Shown: positions 1 through 10,249, numbered from the stretch's first letter. The stretch: 20,458 nt of DNA from Temnopleurus reevesii (GCA_036244855.1 BQKZ01009872.1:16201-36658); one strand, 5' to 3'. Notes: a model not told the origin generated them from the letters alone. Made by a program: numbers and translations.

Positions 1-1339
1 CCCCCTCCTCCTCAGGTCTCCATTCCTTCAACCCTTTTCTCATCCCCTTTTATTTTCAAACAAGCTTTTAAAAAGCAAATTAAGTGATATACTTACATTT
101 TCCAGTTTCAAATAGACTCCCTCTACTCTATAATATCAAATTTTAAAACATATTTATAAGTTTCCTTATTTATACTATGGTAACTGGATAAAATACTAAT
201 TTTCACTACATATGAGTGTGTGCTTTTTTATGCTGATGCCATTCATAATTGTCATCTATTGACATACATGATGCTGAGAGGAATAAGAACCTTATTTAAC
301 AAGTTGTGGTTAGACACTGACACAGATACACCCATGATTTTCTGAGAAATAGTCTGACCTTTTCAACAATAATTTGACAAGGCCTGGGGTTACCTATTTC
401 CTTTTGCTGTTGGTGTTATTTACAGCTTATAAGTAATCTAATGCACTGGAGAATACATTTCCCCAGATTTTGTTTGAATCTTTTAATCAGAATGATTAAT
501 TACAGATGGATCACAAGAACAACATGTCAAAATGAAAGTATGTCCCATATGCCTCTTACACCAGTCAAGAAATACACTTTAGAAACACACATAATTGAGT
601 ATATAAAAAATATGAAAATCTATTCATTATCAGCAATAAGATTTGCTTGAAATGTGCTTCAAATTGCTGAAATATTTAATTCTCTTGCTTCTGATATTGA
701 GCTTACATTATAATTATAAAGCTTAAATACTGTTATTACACATAAAACATGACACACAATGTTTTCTTTACAGAGAATTAATACTTGGTATGCTAATCTA
801 GTACATATAATTTGGCATATTGAAAATGTTGAGGGACCATTAACATATTAAAATAATAACCATATCATCATATTGACAAAGTAGAAACTGTTACCAACTG
901 GTAAGATTAAAGTTGATCAAAGAAAAGACTGTGGGTTCTAACCAGATTCCAACCTTCAAAAAATTGATTTGATGCACTTGACAAAAATGAGATGAACTAC
1001 TGTAGGATCAAATACAGAAATGCCAAACATTCCAAAATACACATCAAGTGTATCTTTATGTTCAGTGTACATGTATAATTTAGCAAGATAATGGCTGAGC
1101 GTATGGTTATGTTTTGTCTCATAAGCGAGTCTTTAGTTTGGCTATTGCACTGGTCATATCTTAATTTCCAGCTCCAGGCATATTCTGGAATGGTTAGCAC
1201 CTCTGCAAATATATCATTTCGCCTTGCCAAATCCAGGTAATTATGTATTATGGCCTATTATCATTCCACATTTTACAAAATCCATTAACATAAATGAGAA
1301 ATTTAAAACATTGTCTAATTTGTAAATAAAAAAGCTTAC
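1..1339 (-). other. Intron downstream of exon 4, no exon found
   Basis: This AT-rich sequence lies after the exon 4 donor. I looked on the minus strand for the next conserved VPS9D1 segments and saw none with usable splice sites. The short open frames at 441-650 and 997-1230 show no codon signal or similarity. There is no repeat copy shared with the rest of the window that I can see. Confidence 0.6.
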
Positions 1340-1628
1340 CTCTCACGGATTTTAGATGCACTTGGAACAGGCGAACTCTGTTGACCAGGATAATGGACAG
1401 TGGGTCGTACTACTGCCACATGGGTGGGTGCAGAATGTGAGAGGCTGGAGGGGACAGCTGGAAACATAGATGGGCTGATACGCCCTGCTTGGAATGATGT
1501 TGACATCGATGGTGGCATTGATGATGACAGTGATGATGACAGAGGATTGGGTGGGTTCGGTGAAGGGGAAAGGTTCGTGGTCTGGTGGGCATTTAGAAAT
1601 GGTGTGCTGGTCAGGGTGGCTGTTTCTT
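1340..1628 (-). CDS. VPS9D1: VPS9D1 exon 4 (Ser/Pro/Thr-rich linker)
   Basis: This 289-bp exon is entered in phase 1 through acceptor TTTTCTTGCAG and left in phase 2 at donor GTAAGC (1339-1334). It encodes about 96 residues dominated by Ser, Pro and Thr, starting EETATLTSTPFLNAHQTTN and ending SSPVPSASKIRE plus two bases. Low complexity prevents a real homology call for the body. Its position directly after the MIT-like region fits the Pro-rich, presumably disordered linker of vertebrate VPS9D1. The open frame continues upstream into intron, which explains the longer apparent ORF to 1746. The plus-strand frame over the same bases is a shadow. The next exon in the lower-coordinate direction would lie in or beyond 1-1339, and I did not find it. 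Confidence 0.74.
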
Positions 1629-2003
1629 CTGCAAGAAAAAAGTCAACATAAAAATATAAAATGAAGTAATTAATATGCACACTAGAAACCCCATCCCCCC
1701 AAAAAAATTGATAATAATTATAATTGAATACAAATGGTGACTTCATTTGGTGGCAAAAATGTTATAAATAATCAGAAATATAATTTGTACAGGTAAATTA
1801 AATTAATTTTGTGATATTGTTCTTTCGCAGTGTGCAAATCGGCGGAACCTCATGAAATAAACTTAACATATTCCCACAGCTACACATACCTTTAATGAAT
1901 ATTAGCATTAGGCGCTGCACATTTCATGTGATGATACAGTGACAATAACAATGAATAAAGGGAAATTGATTGTAAAGTAATTTAATCAAACCGATCGTAT
2001 AAA

Positions 2004-2069
2004 CGATAATGATGATGATGACGTTGATGTTGATGATGAGAAGGAGGAGGAGGAGGAGGATGGTGATGG

Positions 2070-2127
<58 letters not shown>

Positions 2128-2134
2128 AATGATA

Positions 2135-2181
<47 letters not shown>

Positions 2182-2233
2182 AATGATAATGATGATGATG
2201 ATGTTGATGTTGATGATGAGAAGGAGGAGGTGG

Positions 2234-2286
<53 letters not shown>

Positions 2287-2332
2287 AATGATGATGATGA
2301 TGTTGATGTTGATGATGAGAAGGAGGAGGCGG

Positions 2333-2415
<83 letters not shown>

Positions 2416-2430
2416 AATGATAATAATCGT
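2004..2430. repeat. GAT minisatellite with higher-order units (intron 3)
   Basis: This is about 420 bp of GAT/ATC trinucleotide repeat with interspersed GATAAT. A compound block reading GTTGATGTTGATGATGAG and then AAGGAGGAGG occurs three times, beginning at 2023, 2203 and 2302, each followed by GGAGGAT and a new GAT run. It sits inside intron 3, between exons 3 and 4. Poly-His, poly-Met and poly-Asp open frames over it are artefacts of the repeat. Confidence 0.95.
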
Positions 2431-2576
2431 AAATGCAACAACAGTGATGATGACGATGGACGGTAATTGTACTAGTAATTGCGGTCATTAATTCTGATGA
2501 TGCTAGTTATGATGATCATGAAATAATGACACCTCAATAGGATTACAATTAAAGATGAATCAGTATATCCACCTAC

Positions 2577-2663
2577 CCATGTTGTTCATGATATCTGCTA
2601 CCCGCTCACTGCACTGCTGAGCGAGTTTCACCATCCTCATTGATGTTTTAGTCTTCAGTTGAA
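2577..2663 (-). CDS. VPS9D1: VPS9D1 exon 3 (end of MIT-like domain)
   Basis: This 87-bp exon is entered in phase 1 and left in phase 1. With the carried base it encodes VQLKTKTSMRMVKLAQQCSE followed by RVADIMNNM. The segment MVKLAQQCSERV matches the third MIT helix of human VPS9D1 (MLKLAQQCLERAQ). The acceptor is CCTCAG at 2669-2664; a second AG ten bases upstream is excluded because it would give an in-frame stop. The donor is GTAGGT (2576-2571). The short length and matching phase with exons 2 and 4 make this one of the best-supported exons. Downstream lies the GAT minisatellite in intron 3. Confidence 0.86.
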
Positions 2664-3390
2664 CTGAGGCAGACTGTGAAACTGTTCAGAAGGGACGAAT
2701 GAGTAAAGTAGGAACAAATTTGGACGTACAGAAAAGTTTGAAATATGTGGAATTGCCAGCAATCAAGATCATGCAATTGGTATTTGAAAATATTTAGTGG
2801 ACTGGATTACGTTCATTATATAATACTGTAACATCATCATTATCGATGCAAATATCCTTTTGAATAATGTTTCTATTAGCGAGCAATGACATCAACCACT
2901 TTATTTGTATTCTGAATGCAAACATATTGGCCTAAAATCAAAGATAAAGGTAAACCTGATAATGGAAGTAAATAATAACTCAGAAGTTATATCGCCAGTT
3001 TGGAAGGGCATTACACCTCTTACTGAAAAAGGGTACTATGTAATTGGTTTAAAGGTTAAATAGTACAGTTAGCATACAAACAAAAGACAACTCAACAGCA
3101 AGATATGTATCATGAAGAAAGATATTATTGATTGTCCAACTTTGAATAAACTCTTGGAAATTGCCTGACAGGAATGGATTTTTACACTTAGTAGCTTTTA
3201 ACTCACTTCTTATTCCATTTTCCATATGAAATGTGTTTATAAAAAATGGGATAATCAGTGTCAGCTGTTTTCTTTATTTAAAAAATGGAGAAAAACTATT
3301 TTTCAACCAGCCAACCTTAATTCTGGTCTAAAATTACATTATTGGGCAATAGCCTACAACTAAATAGTCTCAATGGACTAAATTTCCTAC
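2664..3390 (-). other. VPS9D1 intron 2, unique sequence
   Basis: This 727-bp AT-rich intron lies between well-defined donor (GTAGGA) and acceptor (CCTCAG) sites. I see no repeat, second gene or RNA signal in it. Confidence 0.65.
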
Positions 3391-3463
3391 CTTTCACTCT
3401 TGCATCTTGCAGAAGACATTGTGAAATATACTGCATACAGCTCAGGTAATGAACATAAGCATC
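3391..3463 (-). CDS. VPS9D1: VPS9D1 exon 2 (MIT-like helix)
   Basis: This exon encodes 24 codons plus one base: DAYVHYLSCMQY then ISQCLLQDARVK. It is preceded by a pyrimidine-rich acceptor (TTTTCTCTTTTCAG) and followed by donor GTAGGA, leaving phase 1. The human protein carries EAYTEYLRSIHYISQVLLEE at this point, directly after the segment encoded by exon 1, so the join Pro-Asp-Ala-Tyr is as expected. MIT-type domains are three-helix bundles that bind ESCRT-III-like or membrane partners; this exon would supply the second helix. The reading frame runs open past the donor but loses similarity there, which supports the splice site. Intron 2 downstream is 727 bp and holds nothing I recognise. Confidence 0.85.
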
Positions 3464-3699
3464 CTGAAAAGAGAACAAGAAAGCATCATGGGGATCATGC
3501 ACCTTAAAAGTGAAATCCATCAATCTAAAGTAATCTTGCTCTGAATTCCTTCAAACAAAGTTTAGCTCTATGAGTCAAATATAATGAACAGGTAAATTAC
3601 AAATCCTCTTTTTTCATAAAGAATGACTTTTCACATATGAAAAAATTCATTTACAGGTTGTGCCTTTTTGCACCAATAATCCTCTAATGTATACATTAT

Positions 3700-4064
3700 A
3701 AGTATGGTAAGGGCATCCTCATCTCCGCCAGATTGCTCATCTGCGCCTCAATGACATACGCGATGTAACTCGCGCGCTCGGTGAAATCAAGACTTTTTCC
3801 TGAAAATCTTGAATCATGTGTAAAGTGAATGGGATGCAGAGAAGGGACCCAAATATTTTGAACTGCCAAAATGAGAGGGGTGTACGTTTCATCTAAAATG
3901 ACATTGTTCCTGGTCAGATTTTGCTGAAATATATCTCACACATAATCTTTAGGATATTTGTGATAATATCAGATTAATATTGAATAGGATATTCATTGAC
4001 TTCATGTATTTTTCAAGCTGAAACTTTAGGTGTGCAGACGTTAGACCTCCCATCATACATGAAA
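3700..4064 (-). repeat. 340-bp interspersed repeat, copy 1 (inverted)
   Basis: Read on the minus strand, this runs from ATGATGGGAGGTCTAACGTC to a GAGGCGCAGATGAGCAATCT end and closes near CCTTACCATACTTATA. It matches the copies at 4980 and 5974 over almost its whole length, including the block ATCTGACCAGGAACAATGTC. No clear terminal inverted repeats or tail are visible, so its class is unknown. Confidence 0.88.
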
Positions 4065-4582
4065 TAGATAACTACATGTATATGTTCCTAGAATCTGGAA
4101 ACATGGCCCCAATAATTTTTCCAGGAATAAACATTTCCTGGCTACTTCCTGGTTTATGGAAGTGATTGTGATATATATGCTCACAATGCTTATTGCTGAA
4201 TGTATTGAATTGGGAGTGAAAAACTAAGAACAGAGGCATAAACAGTGGATGATGATTCATAAGAAAATATTGGAAAGTTAATCTATTTTCATTGCTATCT
4301 GTCCTACATCTTCATTTCATAGTGATGGAAAGCTATTCCATCCCATCCCCCCCCCACCAAGAAAAAAAAACATACAAAACTCACAAGGATACTCAATACA
4401 TGTACAATAGATGATATTATTGAAGTTTCTCAAATTTACAGCAATGTATCAGTTTTGCATATCTATTTGAAAAAAAAACCTTTTATACCATCTGGCTTGA
4501 GTTGTTAATCATTCTCTGTACTATATGGGCCCCTTTTCTTGTTAATATTTCACGTAATGATCTCATACTTTTGGGACCCTAA

Positions 4583-4757
4583 GGGGGTGTCGCTAAAAAG
4601 TTGCAATTGATCGCAAGTTGCAGTTGATCGGAACGCGTCAATCAAAATCATTGTTTCAAGCGCGTCTTGTTAAATGCGCATACCGTGCCAAATGAAACTG
4701 TGCAGTAAAATTTGCAAAGTTGCAGTTGATTTGCAGTTGATTTTGGGCAACACCCTC
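4583..4757. mobile_element. Tourist-like MITE, copy 1 (PIF/Harbinger type)
   Basis: This is a 175-bp element with ends GGGGGTGTCGC and, read inward from the other side, GAGGGTGTTGC. TAA flanks both sides (4580-4582 and 4758-4760). A 3-bp TWA target duplication together with G-rich GGGTGTTG ends is the known signature of PIF/Harbinger-derived MITEs. Internally it carries repeated TTGCARTTGAT motifs at both ends in the same orientation. It has no coding capacity; the open frame at 4648-4911 is a read-through of it. Confidence 0.85.
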
Positions 4758-4979
4758 TAAGTCTTATTATTGGCCTGATTATTACTCTCATCCATTTGGG
4801 ACTTTGGCATACGTCATCTCTGCTCAAAATAGTTTTATCAAGATAATCATCGCTCAATGTACACAAAATCCATATATGGATCAAAATGTTCCAGGAAGAT
4901 GGCCAAGACAAGTAAATTGAATTGAATTCACTTGAAACAGATTTATTAAAAAGATTTCAAATTGCAATCGGCACCCTCA

Positions 4980-5342
4980 TATCTATATGATGGGAGGTCG
5001 CACGTCTGCGCACCTAACCTTTTAGCTTGAAAAAAGCATGAAGTCAATGAATATATCCTATTCGATTTTAATATGATATTACCACAAATATCCAAAAGAT
5101 TATGTAAGAGAAATATCTCAGCAAAATCTGACCAGGAACAATGTCATTTTAAATGAAATATACACCCCTCTCATTTTTGCCATTCAAAATATTTGGGTCC
5201 CTTCTCTGCATCCTATTCACTTTACACATGGTTGGAGATTTTCAGGAAAAAGTTTTGATTTCACCGTGTGCGCATTTTACATCGCGTATGTCAATGAGAC
5301 GCAGATGAGCCAACATCAACATGAGGAATCATTCAGGAGGGT
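4980..5342 (+). repeat. 340-bp interspersed repeat, copy 2
   Basis: This is a direct-orientation copy starting ATATGATGGGAGGTCGCACG and running through AATATTTGGGTCCCTTCTCT to CAGATGAGCC. The 3' end is more diverged than in the other copies (CATCAACATGAGGAATCATT). It lies 995 bp before copy 3. Confidence 0.88.
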
Positions 5343-5484
5343 ATGAAATTCAAAACGAACACTGGTATGCAATCACCACAGGGTCGTTTTAGTGAACACT
5401 TTTCAGATAATCAGCCATGCAATGCAACAGCTTCAATATTTCTTAGAATATTTATCAAATTTCCCAGCATAATTATTTTGAGTA

Positions 5485-5570
5485 TTCAATTCGAGGGCCA
5501 TGAGCGCCCAACTGAGGCGGAGACCGGTGCTATACAAGAGACCATCATCATCATCAGCAGCATAAAAACA
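5485..5570 (+). mobile_element. SINE-like 3' piece with ATC-repeat tail
   Basis: The stretch GAGCGCCCAACTGAGGCGGA, then CCGGTGCTATACAAGAGACC, ends in an ATC trinucleotide run. A GCTATACAAG-type block followed by a simple trinucleotide tail resembles SINE 3' ends I associate with marine invertebrate genomes. No tRNA-like head is visible here. Confidence 0.45.
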
Positions 5571-5596
5571 AAATACAAATGAATTATGTTGACTCG

Positions 5597-5788
5597 CATT
5601 TTGTTGCACTCTACCCTGGTGAAAAATGGGTACCTGGCATGAATTTTCCTTGGAACGCTTGAGCGCCTAACTGGCTTGCTCGGCAGTTAAAGCCAGGGTA
5701 ATAATATGGTACCTAGTATCAAGCGCAGTAGAGTATATGCATATAGTGATTGCGCTATATAAATTGACCTATTATTATTATTATTATC
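5597..5788 (+). mobile_element. SINE-like element with ATT-repeat tail
   Basis: It begins near GTTGCACTCTACCCTGGTGA and ends TGCGCTATATAAATTGACCT before an ATT microsatellite. The GCGCTATATAAAT-plus-(ATT)n ending is typical of SINE-like repeats in many invertebrate genomes, from general knowledge. I could not place clear A and B box promoter motifs, and no flanking duplication is obvious. Confidence 0.5.
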
Positions 5789-5973
5789 TTTATGGACTTC
5801 AAATCTTCTCAAAAGTAACATGAATTCAATAAAGTTATTGGGTTATGAACATTCTTTTGCTAGAATGATCGCGTTTTTTCACACAAGGAAAAGTTATGAG
5901 AGTTGTCAACTAACTTTGTCAGTTCACTTCATGTCCCATGAATGCATGTCCATCAAACTCAAAGGTGCAACAT

Positions 5974-6340
5974 TTATATGATGGGAGGTCGCACGTCTGC
6001 ACACCTAAACTTTCAGCTTAAAAAAAGCATGAAGCAATGAATATCCAATTCAATTTTAATCTGATATTATCACAAATATCCTAAAGATTATGTGTGAGAA
6101 ATATCTCAGCAAAATCTGACCAGGAACGATGTCATTTTAGATGAAATATACACCCCTCTCATTTTTGCCGTTCAAAATATTTGGGTCCCTTCTCTGCATC
6201 CCATCAACTTTACACGCGGTTGGAGATTTTCAGGAAAAATTCTTGATTTCAACGAGCGCGTGAGTTACATCGCGTATGTCAATGAGGCGCAGATGAGGAA
6301 CCTGGTGCAGAGGAGGAAGCCCCCACCATACTTTATAGCG
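5974..6340 (+). repeat. 340-bp interspersed repeat, copy 3
   Basis: This is a direct-orientation copy of the same family. Its 3' end, GAGGCGCAGATGAGGAACCT followed by CCCCCACCATACTTTATA, matches the end of copy 1. That shows the full element extends about 40 bp past the CAGATGAG block. Confidence 0.88.
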
Positions 6341-6634
6341 GTGGTGAACGAGACGGCTCTGGCATGTGCTTGACATTGGGGAAATGGTCGTACCGTCATG
6401 TCATGACACTAGATGATTGAGCAGCAACAATCCAGGTGCTTAGACTCATCTTTTCAATTGGGCGCATTCAGACCAATGTCCCAACTTCTGTATCTTCGTG
6501 CAAAAACAGAATTTGTGACTTGTGCCTCTCTCTTCCAAACACAAACAAGGACCTACATTCCCATTCACACCAATGTTGCAAAAAAAAAATAGAAACCTGC
6601 CAATCTTTTTGCAACACTAAACAGTTATTGATTT

Positions 6635-7006
6635 GGCAGACCCGGAGAATAGCGACCAGATTGCGTGCGCGCGCCATGTAAAAATTGCAAACATCGGCGG
6701 CAGAAGTCCAAAATACACACAGGTAACCATCCACAAAACAAGTCCAAAAGCGACTTTTATTACATTTTATAAACACAGTAATGGTTTTAAATGTTATTTT
6801 CTTTACCCTTCTTCAATATTTCAAGAAATCTTGGGAAAATTTAATCGACTTTGGTGGTAAAAGTGTAAACTTGAGTCAACTTTACCAAATGTTTGTTGGT
6901 CGAATCTGGGGCAAAAATCATCGTCGACGCACTCCGCACGCTTCAATAGGATTGTACACAAATTGAATACATCGCGCGCACCTGGTCGCTATTCTCTGGG
7001 TTTGCC
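6635..7006. mobile_element. 372-bp TIR element with 8-bp target duplication
   Basis: The ends are terminal inverted repeats starting GGCAGACCCGGAGAATAGCG on the left and GGCAAACCCAGAGAATAGCG on the right, 23 of 25 identical, continuing into GCGCGCG. The element is flanked by a perfect direct repeat ATTGATTT (6627-6634 and 7007-7014). An 8-bp duplication fits hAT, P or Merlin superfamilies; the GG-starting end leans to Merlin, but this is uncertain. There is no transposase, so it is non-autonomous. It lies 201 bp downstream of exon 1, inside intron 1. Confidence 0.9.
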
Positions 7007-7206
7007 ATTGATTTCACTAATAATATATTGGCGCTGGCGCTGGCTTGGCCACAATCATTATGAGTTATTACTAATATTAACATCACTCATCATGTAACTA
7101 GCTCCTCTGCTCTGGCTCTGCCATGTCTGCGCACAGACTGCACGACTTCACTCATTCACACTACACGAGCCCGTAATTCTCTACCGAGCGTTGCTCAGAG
7201 ACTCAC

Positions 7207-7308
7207 CGGAACGCTTCCGCTGACATCGAGTTGAATAGCCTGTCCGATTGCTTTCATCGCTGTTTGCAGCTGCTGCTGGTCTTCGAGATTTTCACTCCTC
7301 GATTCCAT
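7207..7308 (-). CDS. VPS9D1: VPS9D1 exon 1 (start codon, MIT-like N-terminus)
   Basis: This is the initiating exon of a VPS9 domain-containing protein 1 homologue, a putative endosomal Rab-family guanine nucleotide exchange factor. It encodes 34 codons from the ATG at 7308: MESRSENLEDQQQLQ followed by TAMKAIGQAIQLDVSGSVP. It ends in phase 0 at a consensus donor GTGAGT (7206-7201). The block LQTAMKAIGQAIQLD lines up with the start of the human MIT-like domain as I recall it (LQSAMKLANGAIELD). The start is chosen because the context is good (A at -3, G at +4), an in-frame stop lies about 50 bases upstream, and no other in-frame ATG lies between. The next exon in the protein is at 3463, across a 3.7-kb intron. 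Family assignment rests on remembered alignment, with no search run. Confidence 0.8.
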
Positions 7309-7310
7309 CT

Positions 7311-7334
7311 TTATATTACAATAAAATAGCTCAT
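7311..7334 (-). promoter_or_regulatory. Short upstream ORF before VPS9D1 start
   Basis: If transcription starts upstream of 7334, an out-of-frame ATG at 7334-7332 opens a seven-codon uORF (MSYFIVI) that stops at 7311, two bases before the main ATG at 7308. Such a terminating uORF could modulate initiation. There is no transcript evidence, and the transcription start is unknown. I see no convincing TATA box at a usual distance; the AT-rich stretch abuts the ATG. Confidence 0.4.
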
Positions 7335-9033
7335 TAGGATATCCTAGCGAGTTTACAACGCGATCCTAACGGATCCGAGGAGAATAAACCCTTGAAATAA
7401 CAGCAATTTGGTGCGTATTTCGAATGATAAGGATAAGGGAAGTGTAAACAATCGCCGAATCTTTCGGATTTGTTTTCATGTCATGTCAAAGGTCAATTTA
7501 GACAACGTATTAACATAAAGCCTTGACATTCAGTGGTAAAATACTAAAGGTTCTTAATTATGGTGATTCTCTACAATCCAATTGAGCTAATCCTCCTATT
7601 TGTCGGATGTTCAAGATCAGTTATGCAACATTAGTCCTCTTATACACAAAGAAACAAACAAATATTAAAGCCACATTTATTTTATAGCGAAAACGATCCA
7701 AGAAGCCACTCACTAATGAGGGTACGGTACCCCACCAATGAGGGGTATTCCCCTCCTCCCAGCGGACCACGCCCATTTCCGAATGATTGGGTGATGTGTT
7801 CTGTTAGTGTTACCTTGCTTTTTTGTTTGTATTTTCTGTGAGGGGGGGGGGTCTAACTTTGTCTCACCGATGTTATGGCACCATTTATTAAATGTTCTGG
7901 CAACAGGCATTAGAAACTTGTCCGACAAAAAAACTTTACCTACGGTCAGCCAATAATTACCCAATAATAACCAAAGATGATAATTCTTCAACAGGAGCAG
8001 AAAAAAAAAGATTACCGAGGCAAAACAGTTTGAGAAATATCCGACAAATACGCATAAAAGAAAGTTATAGGCCTAAATGTTTAAATGTTTATCTAGACAA
8101 ATTGGCAACTGATTGTCAATCTTATAGGATATGTTATTTTTCCATTATAATATACTTTCCTCAAAACTGTTACTATATAGGATATCTTTATGATCATACA
8201 TGTATGAAGATATAAAGTCACTTGATATGCTCTTTTTATAAAAATTAGGAAATTTCAACCACAAATATGAAGAAAAAAATTGTTAGTTGTGCACCCATCA
8301 CGACCAAATTAGAAACATGTCTGAAAATTTTCACCGATTTGCCCATTAAAAAAAACACATTTTTAAAGATTCATATTTTTTAATTACTTGTCCGATTTCT
8401 TCTAACTTTTTTTTGTTTTACTTACCAATTTGTTTTCTGCTCCAGTTGAAAAATTATTATTTTGGGGTAGACTCATCTTTTAAAGGTTGTCATTTGAAGA
8501 AAAAAAAATAAACTGGCAATGCTTGTTGATTGGGTATACACCAGAGAGATAGGAATTTCATATACCCTAAGTTCATGCACCAAACTGTGGAACTATCAGA
8601 ATTTGAAATAAACGTTTATCCGCAGTACTTCTAAAAATATTGCCTCCACCTAAAGGCGAACTGTTACTTGAACGTCAATGTAGTGCATCATCAGTAATTT
8701 TGTTTTGTTATTGCTTTCTTTGTGGTGTTTTCACGATCTGAATATAGTTAGAAATATTTGTAATGGGATCTGATGATTCTGGCCACAAACACAATGTTGC
8801 ACAATTTCTTTAGGGAAGTTGTTATCTTTTAATTTCAATTACCGTATCTATGGGCAATGTTATGACAGAGGATATAATACAGTACAAGTCAGAAAATATC
8901 AATGATGAAAACACATTTTGAAAAGACAATGCTCTCAAGGACAATTTAACAGTTTCAAAATTATTTTCCACAGATCTGACTTCATCCTAAAACTGTTAGT
9001 GAACGGGGCAGCAATGTGACACAACGCTCGACT
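7335..9033 (-). other. 5' flank of exon 1 and exon-order break region
   Basis: This lies between the donor of exon '7' and exon 1. I looked on the minus strand for the conserved VPS9D1 segment that should follow exon 7 and for any later exon, and found neither. The 7335-7480 part is the likely promoter or 5' UTR area and is richer in CpG than its surroundings. A run of G lies near 7842-7850. The rest is AT-rich and featureless; the open frames at 7713-8215 look random. Confidence 0.55.
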
Positions 9034-9039
9034 GGATAC

Positions 9040-9136
9040 NTTCCATCTCTTCCTTGGTAGGATGTCCACTGGATGAGAATCTCTGAGCTGCCTGCTCCTG
9101 AAGACGCAGCTGACGTTCCTTGAGTTTCTTAGCAAG
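9040..9136 (-). CDS. VPS9D1: VPS9D1 exon '7' (coiled-coil segment), out of order
   Basis: This exon encodes LAKKLKERQLRLQEQAAQRF followed by SSSGHPTKEEME in phase 0, then an ambiguous base N at 9040 directly before a GTATCC donor. If N is G, the boundary reads GAAG/GTATCC and the exon leaves phase 1. Human VPS9D1 has [20 protein letters not shown] at this point, followed by a TPEER stretch like the PTKEEME seen here, so the assignment is strong. The acceptor is CCCCTTAG (9144-9137). Beyond the donor the frame has no similarity to the conserved segment that should follow, and no later exon is found between here and exon 1. Confidence 0.85.
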
Positions 9137-9194
9137 CTAAGGGGAGGGGTCATTAGTCAAGGAAATACTTACAGCAATCAAATTTATATTTACA

Positions 9195-9219
9195 TATATA
9201 TATATATATATATATATAC
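9195..9219. repeat. AT dinucleotide microsatellite
   Basis: This is about twelve AT units within the intron upstream of exon '7'. Confidence 0.95.
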
Positions 9220-10249
9220 ATAGCATAGATTTGAGTTAAATTGAGAACGTATTTATCTATATATGATTTAATCAAGCCAACTGTACAGTGTAATAATAAA
9301 AGCAATTGCAATACAGGTGATTCATAGGGTATGCATTGCTATTATATTTTAGGTCCCCATACAAACCAGGAGGGAGTCATAATAATTTGGTTGCCCATGA
9401 ATTAGTGCAGTATTTGTTATTACTTCATTGTGGGACGTGTTTAATAATGTTGAGCGTAGAGGTACGCACAACTCTACACGCGACTCATGACCCTTTCTCA
9501 GGCGCGATTCCACAAGAGATTTTATCGAGTCCAGGAAAGGGTCACTAGCCCTTGATAGATTCACGAACAGTTTTTCTGAAACACAACCCGGATGCAATTC
9601 TGATGAAGAGCATTGGATTTGCTAACACAATGGAACCCATGTAGAAGGCCAATGAATGCGACTTACATAATAAAGTACTCATTGCCGACTAGAATTTTAC
9701 TGATCCCTGTAAAAGTACATGTATATAAAAATTACTGAAATTCAAAAGTCAATGGGTTACCCTAATGCCGACTACAGTTTGGTAATCCTTGTAAAACGTT
9801 TATTTTTTTCAGTTAATTAGCACAATGCCAACACAAAGCAATGCCTCTATACCCTTCTGAATTCTCCCTATTGCATATAGCTCTCCGAATCTGAACGCCT
9901 GCAGCGCACTACTTATTTTGGCCCGGATTCTTGGCACAGGTACTTCCAGTAGCATTCGCGCATTTTCAAAAGGCTATAGGCCCTCTACGGAAAACTTTGT
10001 CAGCGGCTTGTTTTGTTGTAGTGTCATATTTTTTCATTGATTTTTGCAAATAAAAGCATCATTTTATATATTTTTCTTTCATATCTGCATTCATTTGTTA
10101 TATGGGTTTCTTTTGCGAAGCGGACCAATGCTGGGCTTCCGACGCAAAACAAAGAAATTACGCTAAATGCACATGGATTGAAATTTCGTAGATAGTATAT
10201 AGTGAAATCAAAATGGATCTCGGAAGTGAGCGTGCCAAAGCCAAAGTGC

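Larger units (their letters stand above)
3464..7206 (-). other. VPS9D1 intron 1, repeat-packed
   Basis: This 3.74-kb intron lies between exons 1 and 2. It contains three copies of a roughly 340-bp repeat, one Tourist-like MITE, two SINE-like pieces and a 372-bp TIR element, all listed separately. The remaining stretches (3464-3700, 4065-4580, 4760-4978, 5800-5973, 6340-6626) are AT-rich and featureless to my eye. The A/T runs at 4340-4370 and 4468-4482 are simple sequence. Confidence 0.65.

Noticed and set aside
1400..1651. Plus-strand 83-codon open frame
   Set aside because: It is antisense to exon 4, which has matching splice sites and phase with its neighbours.
1982..2491. Long poly-His, poly-Met and poly-Asp open frames
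   Set aside because: They are translations of the GAT trinucleotide array inside intron 3. The flanking exons define this as intron.
4648..4911. Recurrent LRGCCPKSTA-like peptide here and at 17795-18142, and an LRGCC peptide at 16103-16336
   Set aside because: The shared peptides come from the ends of the Tourist-like MITE copies. The copies have no codon conservation and no transposase motif.
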